Origin: Diphasiastrum complanatum
Lineage: Eukaryota; Streptophyta; Lycopodiopsida; Lycopodiales; Lycopodiaceae
Direction: 5' to 3'
Length of the DNA stretch: 64,000 nt
NCBI GenBank assembly: GCA_029204225.1
Contig: CM055096.1
Coordinates: 28,223,995 to 28,287,994, forward strand
How positions within the stretch are numbered: the stretch's first letter is position 1; the number at the start of each line of letters is the position of its first letter. Shown here piece by piece: positions 1 through 10,258 of this stretch. A model generated the notes under the pieces. The model was not told the origin of the DNA, ran no database searches, and saw only the letters and a program-made list of their open reading frames with translations. A program made the position numbers and the translations under genes.

Positions 1-1128
1 GGTGTCGGGAGAATGATTTTGAGCATAAACAACCTGCTTGTGTAGAGAGAGGCACTCATCATCATACCATCTATTGTAAGTGCGTTTATAAGATGAGAAA
101 GTTTTGGAAGGATATGCAGTATTGGCTGAGCAAAGAAGCGACTGAGATAAAAAGGCGGCTTGCTGGTCCACTGAAGATGAGAAGGGGAAATCGTCGAGCA
201 TTGTGGCCAGAGAGGAAGTGTAAGTAGGAAGACCAATTGGAGAGAAAGGACGATGGTGGCGTGTGGAATGCGGAGTCGTAACAGTACCAAGAGTAGCATG
301 GCCAAGAGACAGGAGCAATAGAGAGTGATCAGAGATGGTAGGGTGCATAATATGAAAAGTATGAAGAAATGGAGTTAAGGCTGGTGAGCCAATGAAGTAG
401 TCAACAACGCTGTGTCCACCACCGTGCGGATGGCAGGTAAAAACTGATGATGATGGTCACCGAGAAAGGCCATTCAGAATGGCTAAAGAGTGAGCTTCTG
501 CAAGTCCAATCAACTGTTCTCCAAAGTGTGTAGCTGGGGTATCAGCATCCTGAGAGGCCCTGTCCAAACCCACATCCAAAACTTGAATATGTAGGAAATC
601 ACTATCTGCATGAAACTCTGTCTGCTGGGTGTTGGTGCGAGCGTTAAAATCGCCTGCTAATAAAATAAGGCCCTGCTGTGCAAAGCTGGCTATATCATCT
701 GAAAGAGCCTGGAAGGGGTCACCACCATAATCTGCAAAAGCTGATGTTTGAGGTGCAAAATAACAAACTGCTATAAAGAGATCTTGAGGTAGCCCAAAGA
801 AGTTACCATAAAACTGTAACCAAATAAATTGTGCAAATGGATCACTTTTGAGTAGCTTAAAATGAGTACGAAAAACTTCCTTGGTAAGACATGCAACACC
901 ACCAGATCCACGCGTGGTTTTACCTCTTACGAAAGACCTGTACGTTGAATACCATGAGTAATTTTGAATAACTGGAAGAGGTCGATATAGTGATTCATGA
1001 GTCTCCGCTAAGAGCAAAATATCACATTTCTGTAAAAAGGAGTGAAAATCCCCTGCCGAAGAAGATGAATTTACACCGTTACAATTCCAGAAACCAATCC
1101 GTAATGGCTGAGGGGATCTTGGGTTGTT
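1..1128 (-). pseudogene. LINE ORF2, apurinic-type endonuclease domain, interrupted
   Basis: This is the start of a non-LTR retrotransposon ORF2. The frame opens before the usual start and reads into WNCNG (near 1100), then LAETHES, GDFNART (near 650), VVDYFIGSP (near 400) and SDHSLL (near 330). These are the successive catalytic blocks of the exonuclease/endonuclease/phosphatase fold that nicks target DNA for target-primed reverse transcription. The frame is open from about 1128 to the left edge except for one TGA at 457-459, after the sequence ILNGLSR; the same frame resumes directly after it. The reverse transcriptase would lie left of the window. The GDFNART...ILNG pattern differs from the GDFNE form usual in angiosperm L1 elements and resembles LINEs I recall from ferns and other non-seed plants (from memory, not a search). 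One stop in about 1.1 kb suggests moderate age. Confidence 0.88.
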
Positions 1129-1149
1129 GTGCCCGGGATCCCCGATTCC

Positions 1150-1906
1150 CTATTGTGAAATCTTATCGTAAAATTTAGGCTTGCCTTCAATAAAGACCAC
1201 TCTTTGATTCCTAGCATTGGCCTCCTGAATGACCAATTTCCTCGCTTGCCATTGTGTGTGTGTTAGGTAGTCATCTATAAAAATAAAAGAGCTTAGCTCG
1301 AAGGCGTAAAGCAGAATTACGTTGTTCAATGGAGCGAAACTTTATGAATAGGACCTTATCATCAAATTTGCTCCGCCAAGCAGTGTCAAATCCCTCCAGA
1401 TTATGTGCAAGTTTAGATACAAGAAGGTCTTTCGCCTCATCAAGGGCCTTGTTTCCATTGGGGATACCCCTAAGTCGTATATTAAGAGCCTTCTTGGCTC
1501 TTCTCTCTTGTTCTGTAAAAACATTCTCTAAGGTAGAATTCACTAATGAAGGTTGAACTTGGTTAGAGGAATTACCAGCTTGCTTAAGAATTGAAGCCCA
1601 AGTACGAGTGTCTTCCACTTCCTTTGCCAAAGATGAGATTTTACTTTCCACATCTTGCTGTGAATGAGTGTCCTGTATCCCTTTCTCTTTCATCCTGTCA
1701 ATGGTGCTTTGTAAATCCTTATTCTGTAGATTGACCCTGGTAAGTTTTCCATGAAGTGTCTGATTTTGTAGCTGCAATTTTCTGATGAATTGGAACACTT
1801 CTTTGAACTGGTGTTGTAGGTAGTTGTTGAGAGATTCAAAGTCAAATAAGTTGCTAGGTTGTAATTGTTCAACAAGGATATGGTAAGCAAGGCAGGAATC
1901 TGTAAG
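1150..1906 (-). pseudogene. LINE ORF1-like protein, frameshifted
   Basis: The ORF lies directly upstream of the ORF2 endonuclease on the same strand, as expected for ORF1 of a two-ORF LINE. The N-terminal half has heptad-like runs of L, Q, N and K typical of a coiled coil (about 1640-1800). It is followed by RRAKKALNIRLRGIPNG (about 1450-1500), similar to the start of the RNA-binding domain of L1 ORF1 proteins. The main frame ends at 1271, but a one-base shift near 1285 opens a frame that continues with FIDDYLTHTQWQARKL to a TAG at 1150-1152, so the C-terminal domain has been split by a frameshift. The frame is open upstream to about 1906 without an obvious ATG. Role inferred: RNA-binding chaperone of the retrotransposition particle. 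Confidence 0.75.
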
Positions 1907-2409
1907 AGATAGCTACAATGGAGAATGAGGTGATGAGAAGGACAGACCGGCAAACGAAAGGGAAGAGCCAGTGATGGCTGACTGGCCATCAGAATGGCAT
2001 TAGAAGCTTGGTCAAGAAAAGCATGGGAAGAGTGGGGTGAAGCTCCATCAGATTTGGTAGAGGCGAGTGAGAGAGAGAGAGAGAGGTTGAAAAATGTTTC
2101 ATTTAAGGTTTAGTAGGGTTCAGAATGATTCAGCTAGGTTTTTGTTCAGCATGGTTTTTGTTCCGTTTGTTGTGAGCAGAGAGAGATAGAGAGAGGGAGG
2201 ATCAGAGAGCCTGGGAGTTAATACACCTAAATTGGACCATCTTGCACCCGAAACAGTCGGCAAACTACACAGTCATAATGCTCTCAACCAGAGCTTTCAT
2301 CTGATACCCATATTGCCTAAAAAAATTTCAAAAAAAAAAATCAATTCTGCACGATCCTCTGAAAAACCCCAATTCGGAGTCACGATTCTGATCGCGGTGC
2401 ATCTATGGT

Positions 2410-3492
2410 ACTAATTGTGCTGTTCATCTAGCTAACTTTTATCTTTCCTCTTATGAATTTGAATTTATACAAAGATTAGTTTCTTGTGGTACTTGTCCCA
2501 TCTTATTGCATAAACTAACTCATGTTAGAAGATATATTGATGGCTTATTTGTTCTTGATCTTCCTAATTTTGCTAGTTTTCTATATAAAGACCCTAATGT
2601 TTTTGGTGGAGGAATCTATCCTAAAGACTCATGTGAACTTAATTGTACAACTAGTGATAATAAGTGCAATTTTTTAGAATTGTCTATAAGCCAGGCTAGG
2701 TCAGGTCTATTGATATTTTTGATAAAAGGCTGCAGCCAGAATACAGTAACTTCAACATATTCGCATGCCTCATATTTCTTCAAATATTTCATATTTTGTT
2801 AAATATGGAGTGATCACTTCTCAATTCCATAGGTTTTCTCGTCTTTGTACTAGTAGAGATGCTTTTGTAGACCAGTCAAGCAATCTAATCATTTTGTTAC
2901 TCCATAAGGGTTACTCGTTTAAGAAAATCATGAGAAAAGTTCGAACCGTTCTAGACTCTTTTGGTTTTATCTTTGGTATTTTAGCTTATGGTATGTTTAA
3001 GATGATAATAATAGAGTCCAGAAAAGTGGGGAGCTAAGGAGCCCGCTTTGTTTCTAGTATTTTGTCTTTGTTTTAGTAACTCGTAGACATATGATGATCC
3101 TTGTTCTTATTTATTTTATTTTATTTATTAATGAAATTTATAAATTTATAAATTCTATTTTTGAATTTCATTCGTTTTTTGAATTGCTATTATTTTGTCT
3201 TTCTTCTTACTAGTTGTCCTTTGCGTCTTAGTCAACATTGGGTTTACCCAAGAGAATTCGGATTCTTTCGAAACCCAGTTAGCAACTTATGCTTGGGTAC
3301 TGATGAGACATAAGCAATGCTGTTTGGCTAAGATTTTTTTGGTTTATTGTATTTTATATTATTGTTTTGACTTACATCCTTTGACTTTTTGAGTTGCTTG
3401 TATATTGTTTCTAAGCTTTACCTTATGACATCACTGACTTCTCTATATAAATTTGTGAAATTGGATATATATTCCAATTTCACAAATAGATA
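2410..3492 (+). repeat. PLE upstream partial copy (pseudo-LTR)
   Basis: This segment matches 6356-7448 with scattered substitutions and small indels. It starts inside RT motif B (TNCAVHLANFY), so it lacks the nuclease and the first RT half. It runs through the RT C-terminus and the 3' UTR to the terminal hairpin. The catalytic box reads YIDG here instead of YIDD in the downstream copy. Conversely, the frame through ...RFSRLC...VDQSSN (about 2830-3037) is intact here but shifted by a 4-base loss in the downstream copy. Confidence 0.88.
3452..3486 (+). other. PLE 3'-terminal hairpin (upstream copy)
   Basis: A perfect 14-bp stem, TTTGTGAAATTGGA paired with its complement, encloses a TATATAT loop. 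It lies six bases before the end of the PLE unit and directly after the 3' UTR. The position suggests a 3' recognition structure for the element's RT (inference). Confidence 0.7.
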
Positions 3493-3924
3493 ATTTATCA
3501 TATTAAAGAACAAGTTCTCCTTGCAACAACTCAAGGGGTACTAGTTGAGCAGATGGATTGGGGCACTATAATGAGTAGGATAATGGTCTTTGGGTCCTTT
3601 TAGGATCAAGGGCTTTTTGGTTAGTTTCGTGAAAGACTTTCGGTGTGAGAGGGAGTCAAGTAGTGTTACTTCAAGAAGTCGCGGGCACTTGATTGCATGC
3701 TATTGTCAGTGATCTTTCGAGTGTAATAGGTGGTCCTGTTTAGGTACCTCACCGCTTTACAGCAGCGCTGTTAAACAAACGAGGGGTGTTGTCAACACTA
3801 ATTATGACCTCGGACCAATAGCCTTCAGGAGGGCCTGGTCTTAAACAATTGCCTGACTACTCAAAATATAATTTTTGGCTCTTCTACTATCGACACTTAA
3901 GAGCTTTGCTCTTCCATCCCTTTA

Positions 3925-5058
3925 CCTCTTTGTTTTGCTAGTAGAAATGGTACAAATCATAGAGAAAGGTTTAACTTTTTGTCTAGATGTAATTTGAATA
4001 AACTTCATAATTTTGGAGAAGATCCTATTAAATGGTCTGTTTTTAAGTCTTTGCTTGTTAGTACTCATTATACGAATAACCATATTAGAATTTTGAATGG
4101 CCTTAGACGTCTTAGAGAAAAACATGTGCATTCCTCTAGGCCTCTTAGCCCAATCCATACCAGCCAAGTAATCTATGTCATTTATAACATACGAAGTAGT
4201 AGTATGGTATATGTTGGCCAAACTTTTCGGTCTGCTTTTGTACGTTTTCAAGAACATGTTCGAGAAGCTAGAAGAGTATATATCTCTTAGTTTCCTAAAG
4301 AAGAATTAAAACCTTTGTATACTACTATAGCCAAATAAGGTTTTGAGTCTTTTCGGGTCTTTCCCATTGAGCACATTGCTGGAAACTTTTCTAATTCAAA
4401 AGAGTTTTTCAAGGTAGCATGGCTTCGTGAACTCTTTTGGATGAGAACTCTTCAGTCCTTTTTTCCTAGAGGTTATAATCTCGAGGGTAAGTCCAAGTTA
4501 CGAAAGAGTAGAAACTTTGGCAAAAAGAGTTCCATGTTGTCGAGAACCCACTCTAAACCTAAAAACATAACACCTTATGTTCGTAATGGTCTGAAAGTTT
4601 GGAAGCCTATATCAGAACATCTATCCCCTCCTCCAGAATGCTACATTCCACAAGCTGTGATCACACCTTCTCATCCCCTCCCTTCTCCTCGTGTTACTTT
4701 TAATACTTCTAACTTTTTGCCTCCTAGTAATAATGTTGTCTCTAGAACGTTTGCTTATAGAGATTACGTAAGGAGGTTACTTTATTTGGATCGTGTTATG
4801 TCTTTGTGCAAGTTCTCCCTCGATATGTTTAATAGATACAATCCTAAGAACCTGTTTCGGTTGCTCTATACTTTAGATAATATGTCTTGTCAAGATCTGG
4901 GTATTTCACATTCTCATTTTTATCAGCTTAAAACTCTTTTAAGTCGCTTTATAAAATCCATAGCTAATGTTGAAACTAAATGTTTTACCTCTAGTAAAGA
5001 TCTACTCATCACAATTTTTACTTCACCTGATCTTGACAAAATTGGTTTGTATTCTTAG
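3925..5058 (+). pseudogene. PLE GIY-YIG endonuclease and linker region
   Basis: A single reading frame spans this segment with stops only at 4288 (TAG) and 4336 (TAA). The nuclease core is VIYVIYN...VYVGQT...RFQEHVREAR (about 4168-4275), matching the GIY-YIG signature: the two tyrosines of the paired strands, then the R and H of the following helix. It is followed in frame by LRELFWMRTLQSFFPRGYN (about 4425-4480), corresponding to the conserved glutamate/tryptophan and L-x-FP-x-G block that ends this domain in PLEs. The remainder (4481-5058) is a basic linker without a recognised fold. The expected role is target-site nicking before reverse transcription. Placement upstream of the RT is the noteworthy feature. 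Confidence 0.82.
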
Positions 5059-5149
5059 AAAGCCCGAAGTTATGAATGCACTTCCTCCTTGTGTGAAGAA
5101 AATTTGGAATCATCAAATATGTTAAAACTATAGGACAAAAAGCCTTTAA

Positions 5150-6990
5150 TTATGCTGATATTGGTCGGAATCTTTCAGAAAGGAAAAAGTTGTCTATCCT
5201 TAATAGCCCTTGTTCTTGTGGTAACTCCTTTTTTTTGAAGTTTTGTGATCCTTCTTTAGGTCATATTGTTACTGCAGATACATCAATCCTTCCCTCATCG
5301 TTTTTGAAAGAGTCCTTTTCTAAAGGCACTAAATTCCGTCCTCCTCTTTTAGTAGATGCTTGCTTGTTAAAATCTATAACACGAGTATTAATAAGTTCAT
5401 TTACCATATTGAAGAATCTTTTGGAGTCCATGGTTTGTTATCAGAATGGAAAACTAAAGTTCTAAATTATGTAACTTTGAGTTTGAAAAAAGTTTCATCT
5501 GTCCCATCTTCTAATATTGATACTTCATTTTCTAATGAGGATGTTCTTCTTCGTAAGTTTCATAGACGTTTTGTCATTTCGTATGTGGATAAATGCTCAA
5601 ACAATTTTGTATTTGTTTGCAAGAAATTCTATTTGGAATCGTTATTGAATGAAGTCCATTCTCCAGTAGGAACATATAACCCTTGTTCTCTTTCAACTAC
5701 GAGTGTAATAAAATATCATCAAGATTTTTGTCATCCTTATAACTTTAATTGTTACCCAAATCTTCCTTTTCTTTGTGCTGCACGGAAATTTCATAAAGTT
5801 CCTAAAAGGCCTAGGTTTATTGCAGCAGCCTATAAAACTACGTTGACTGACCTTTCTAAGTGGCTAAGTAGTTGCTTCAAAGTGTTGCTTCCTTCTATTA
5901 ATGAGCTTTGGATAAACTTACTTAAGGATGCAGATGTTCCTATTAGTTGTAGTTGGATTTTGAACGATTCTGTAGGTATTATAGAAGTAATAAAGTTTTT
6001 CAACTCCTCTCGTACTTTAGAAGAAAAGACCCAACATATGCTTCTTCAAACCTATGACTTCACAACACTTAACACTAAAATCAATTTGGAAGATTTGAAG
6101 TTTCGTGTTAACAAGCTAATTCGAGATGCTTTTAGCAATAAACTAAAGGACACTCGATGCAAAGCTTTAAAAGTTGAAAAGAGTGCTTTGCATTTTGAGT
6201 TTTGTTGGCTTAAGAACAAAAATCAAGATGTCGATTCAAAGAAGAAAAGATTTACTAAAATAGTTGATGTTGTTGGCTGCACTTTCTCTTGGATAACTTG
6301 CATATTTCTCTAGGTGATTCGCTTTTTCAACAAACGATAGGTATTCCCATGGGTACTAATTGTGCTGTTCATCTAGCTAACTTTTATCTTTTCTCTTATG
6401 AATTTGAATTTATGCAAAGATTAGTTTCTTGTGGTACTTGTCCCATCTTATTGCATAAATTAACTCATGTTAGAAGATATATTGATGACTTATTTGTTCC
6501 TGATCTTCCTAATTTTGGTAGTTTTGTATATAAAGACCCTAACGCTTTTGGTGGAGGAATCTATCCTAAAGACTCATGTGAACTTAATCGTACAACTAGT
6601 GATGATAAGTGCAATTTTTTAGACCTTTCTATAAGCCAGGGTAGGTCCGGTTTATTGGTTGATATTTTTGATAAAAGGCTGCAGCCAGAATATAGTAATT
6701 TGAACATAATTCGCATGCCTCATATTTCTTCAAATATTTCAGATTCTGTTAAATATGGAGTGATCACTTCTCAATTCTACAGGTTTTCTCGTGTACTAGT
6801 AGAGATGCTTTTGTAGACCAGTCAAGCAATCTAATCATTTTGTTACTCCATAAGGGTTACTCGTTTAAGAAAATCATGAGAAAAGTTCGAACTGTTTTAG
6901 AATCTTTTGGTTTTATCTTTGGTGTTTCAGCTTATGGTATATTTAAGATGATTAATCATAGAATCCAGAAAATTGGGGAGCTAAGGAGCC
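5150..6990 (+). pseudogene. PLE reverse transcriptase (Naiad/Chlamys-like)
   Basis: The region begins with a CxC motif and GHIVTAD...FSKGTKFRPP (about 5205-5345), a block I recognise from nuclease-first PLEs. There is a frameshift near 5370. Then come VDKCSNNFVFVCKKFY (fingers, about 5585-5640), RPRFIAAAYKTTLTDLSK, motif A QTYDFTTL (about 6050), a second frameshift near 6285, motif B GIPMGTNC (about 6340), and motif C RRYIDD (6472-6489). After this comes the thumb-like YGVITSQFYRFSR (about 6750-6790), where a 4-base deletion relative to the upstream copy ends the frame at 6816. The frame would otherwise continue to about 6970. Catalytic aspartates of motifs A and C are present. The enzyme would copy PLE RNA at a nicked target. 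Confidence 0.85.
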
Positions 6991-7409
6991 CGCTTTGTTT
7001 CTAGTATTTTGTCTTTGTTTTAGTAACTCGTATACACATTATGATCCTGGTTCTTATTTATTTTCATTTTATGTTTTGTTTTTATTCTATTTTTAATTAG
7101 ATTTAATTTATAAATTTTATTTTTGAATCTCATTTTATTTAAATTATAATTATTTTTTCTTTCATCTTACTGATTGTCTTTTGCTTCTTAGTCAACAGTG
7201 GGTCTACCCAAGAGAATCCGGATTCTTTCGAAACCCAATTAGCAGCTTATGCTTGGGTACTGATGAGACATAAGCAATGCTATTTGGCTAAGATTTTTTG
7301 TTTATTAAATTTTTTATTGTTGTTTTGACTTAGATCCTTTGACTTGTTGAGTTGCTCGTATATTGTTTCTAAGGTTTACCTTATGACATCACTGACTTCT
7401 CTATATAAA

Positions 7410-7442
7410 TTTGTGAAATTGGATATATTTTAATTTCACAAA
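7410..7442 (+). other. PLE 3'-terminal hairpin (full copy)
   Basis: This corresponds to the 3452-3486 hairpin. Here the stem is 11 bp (TTTGTGAAATT with its complement) and the loop is longer, because the inner three pairs are lost by substitution and deletion. Both copies end with the same CAAATAGATA sequence just outside the stem. Confidence 0.65.
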
Positions 7443-7895
7443 TAGATATAATGGTGTCTATAGCACCCAAAAATCTATCAAAGCAAGTAAAATAAGGATG
7501 ACAAATGCCATTGCTAGATGGTGTGATAGTCACATCTACTTAGTAGCTAACGTTGATCGAAGCTTTTAAAAGTAGGGTTTTTCCCATGAAATTTTCTGCA
7601 AACTTGCAAATTGCTTGCAAACTAAAGCATTTAAGGTTGCCAGCAATCAAACTTGCAAACTCAAGCATTTGAAGATTGCCAGTGATCATAGAATTGATGA
7701 ACCGTGTACTTGTGAATGGCCATGCTCAGAGCAATGCATTCTCAATCAACAGTCTTTGTTCAAAATTACTATCCTTTGTATTTGTATTCCTTCTATATAT
7801 ATATATACGGAGGGACATTTATTTATGAAGTATATGTTGCATTAAGCGTTTAAAGAGAATTGAAAACCTTCTACATTCATAATTTCATATCTATG

Positions 7896-7898
<3 letters not shown>

Positions 7899-7979
<81 letters not shown>
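7899..7979. repeat. (CT)n(AC)n microsatellite
   Basis: About 66 bases of pure CT are followed by about 16 bases of AC. The sequence between the PLE end (7450) and here contains no recognisable exon. Confidence 0.95.
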
Positions 7980-7982
<3 letters not shown>

Positions 7983-8522
7983 ATATCTATCTTTCACATG
8001 TGGAATGTGCTCATATCCCAAGGCGTTACATATTCATTGTGTATGAAGCTTGAGGAAAATCTCCGAGTTCCGTACAGAATGTTTTTACATTTCATAATTT
8101 TTTTGCAAAATTCAAATAAAAGTTACTTTGGAAAACCATGATGTTGTGTGCCAAATAAACCAATATATTGGAAAATTTGACAGAGTACAGAAAATTAATC
8201 TGAGTAACATCATTTTTTCCCTAACAAAACATTCAGGACTATTGATTTTACCGAGACAATGTTTCATACCGCAGGCAAAACATTGTTTCAGTACTGCTTT
8301 GCAATCTAAGATGCTTGCTATCAAATCAACTAAGTTATCCTCTACAGGTTATTTTTTGCATATTTTCCACCCTAATTTCTTAATTTATAGTTCACATCAG
8401 CTTATTTGGTGTACCATGTCTCTTCATGTGTCTTAGCAAAGAAGCTATTTGCAAAAAAAGGAAAAAGTTTACTTGCCGCGATCAAAGTTAGAGAGTATCT
8501 GAAACTCTTTTCAATTTTTCAG

Positions 8523-10258
8523 GTTGAAATAGATCGAACCAGTGTTTTTTTTGAGAAGTACTCAGATTTTGGAGATCTTGGTCCCATTGTTGACAAGGTC
8601 ATTGACAATGGTGTAGGAGGAGATGCTAATTTTGTGAAGACACCTTTTTGCTTTATAGAAAAAGAATACGCTCTTGACAACCTCGTGAAACCTCGTATGT
8701 TCTCTATTTACTCCAAAATTCGAGCTGATAACTTAAGCAATCAGCTTTTATCATTTCATTGGCTTATCACTGCACTTTTATGAAGTTTAAGATGTAGAAG
8801 CCACATTTTTTTGCTTATTCTTTAGGTGTTTTCAGGGGAACAAGTTCCTTGGAGCAGCATCAACTGGCAGTTATTGTTGTCCTTTTGGATAAACATTGTG
8901 GTTTTCCTCCACCGTCTGGTTGACATATGCTATAAGAAGCTGATTGTTTCTGGGAATACTAGTCCTAAAGGAACAGGTAATTATATGGGCATGTCATTGA
9001 ATCCTCCTGATTTGCATTCTTGGCATCCCTCTGTCTTTGAGGAGCATGTTTCTTCATCCAAGTTCATTGAACGGGTAGAAAAATTGGAGGAGAAGGTTAA
9101 TGTGCTGAGCAAGCCAGTAGAACATACACTTACAAAAGAAGATGCTATAGATCCTGTTAAAGAGCGAATAAAATTGCTCGAGGCTGAGCTGACAGAGACC
9201 AAACAGGTATATATAGATTCTTTCTGGCTTTCACATTCAATATTTAATAATTTCAATTGTATGTTTTGGAATCTCTCTTGCAGGAGAAAACCAATCAAAG
9301 TGGCCTTTGTTGTATATTTGTAAGGTGTCACATATACAATAGTAGTTATAAAGGATGAAACTGAGACCCTTTGAGTCATCATTGGTCTTTCAGATCAATT
9401 TTCTTCAAAGTGGTTCAGTCTTTGATTTTTCTGTGTTGGATTTTTTTTCAAACAGTCTAGGAGCACTCCGTATTTTACACCAGGGTATCCTGTGGTATCT
9501 TAACTTTTATTATTTGAATCTTATGGAGATTATTCAGGCTTTGCAAAATGTGTTGACTAAACAAGATGAACTATTGGAGTGCCTGGAGCGGCTTCAAGAG
9601 CTTAAATGGGAGGTACGATCTCCATTCAATTCCTAATCATTGAAAGTAATTACTTATTTGTAACACAAACGTGGTGACCTTATCTTGTGGTGTTTATGAA
9701 CATTGCATCTCTGTGATTTTCCAATTGCATAACTTATGCTTCCTTAGCATTTGCATCAATTCTTGCTGAACCCACTTAGAAGATCAGTCATTTTGCGGAA
9801 AATATTTAGCTTTTGAATTCTGCAATCTGGATAGCTTATATGTTGTGCGTTACAGTTCGCACAGATGTTCCTTATTTTTAACAGAGCTCTCAACGTTGCC
9901 TTCATCCTTGTGTCAATACAAGAAATTGGCTTGCTACCCTTGGTGAACAGGAGGTGTATGGTATCCCTAGATTACCGCTTAAGTTTTTATAAGATGCTTG
10001 TTAAGATTAGGGCATGTCGCATTTCACAACTGTTCATACTTGTTGCTAGCATGCCAATGGTGCACAGTTTTGGTCAGCACCTGCAAAGGGAAGTCGACAG
10101 GCTGCAACCAGCCTGGGTCCCGATGTTTGTCTGCACTTCGAGCTATTGAAGCATAACAATCAGGATGATAAGAATTTGAGGATTACATACACTTCATACA
10201 CATGGTAACTTAAAAAAATCTTTTGTACTTTTTGCAGAAGAAGAGTTGGTGCTGGTAA
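8523..10258 (+). CDS. SEC14-like PI/PC-transfer protein (SFH type), 3' exons
   Basis: Four joined exons are visible: 8523-8694, 8836-9206, 9538-9612 and 10238-10258, all with GT-AG introns and consistent phase. The encoded C-terminus contains SDFGDLGPIVDKVID (matching the EYDEYVPMVDKAVD block after the CRAL-TRIO domain in plant SFH proteins), a hydrophobic stretch near LLSFWINIVVFLHRLVD, and a coiled-coil tail FIERVEKLEEKVNVLSKP...LEAELTETKQ...KQDELLECLE. It ends in a basic/aromatic KKSWCW tail like the nodulin-type C-terminus of these proteins. Family role: transfer of phosphatidylinositol/phosphatidylcholine and support of phosphoinositide signalling in polarised membrane growth. The SEC14 lipid-binding domain and all earlier exons are not found between 7450 and 8523. 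They must lie left of the LINE and PLE, or be lost. Either the retroelements sit in a large intron or the gene is 5'-truncated. Confidence 0.82.

Larger units (their letters stand above)
1..1990 (-). mobile_element. LINE non-LTR retrotransposon (5' part)
   Basis: This element comprises the ORF1-like and ORF2 endonuclease segments above. Its 5' boundary cannot be fixed. The sequence right of ORF1 (1990-2220) is purine-rich, with a short (GA)n run near 2069-2085, and may be LINE 5' UTR. The stretch 2220-2404 before the PLE has no recognisable content. Confidence 0.8.
2405..7455 (+). mobile_element. Penelope-like retroelement, nuclease-first type, partial tandem
   Basis: The unit has a full-length copy (about 3493-7450) preceded head-to-tail by a 5'-truncated copy (2410-3492) of its own 3' third. 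That arrangement is characteristic of Penelope-like elements, where the upstream partial copy acts as a pseudo-LTR. The full copy encodes, in order, a GIY-YIG endonuclease, a linker, a Cys-containing motif with GHIVTAD, and a reverse transcriptase with YIDD. Nuclease before RT is the permuted order described for the Chlamys/Naiad branch of PLEs (family knowledge); canonical PLEs have the nuclease at the C-terminus. Flanks carry a candidate 5-bp target duplication, ATGGT, at 2405-2409 and 7451-7455. The coding region is broken by at least two in-frame stops (TAG, TAA) and several frameshifts, so the copy is dead. It is AT-rich compared with neighbouring exons. Confidence 0.85.

Noticed and set aside
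3269-3307. Hammerhead-ribozyme-like boxes CGAAAC and CTGATGAG in the PLE 3' UTR (also 7229-7267)
   Set aside because: PLEs do carry hammerhead ribozymes, but here GAAA precedes CTGATGA with no room for stem I and no pairing stem II, so the conserved topology cannot form. A covariance-model scan (Rfam hammerhead families) would settle it.
4288-4338. In-frame stops of the PLE read as recoded selenocysteine codons
   Set aside because: Some Naiad elements use UGA recoding, but the stops here are TAG and TAA, and land plants lack the selenocysteine machinery. They are ordinary inactivating mutations.
8128-8436. Open frame before the SEC14-like exons as an upstream exon
   Set aside because: Its translation does not resemble the CRAL-TRIO or following segment of SFH proteins and no splice donor gives a sensible join to 8523.
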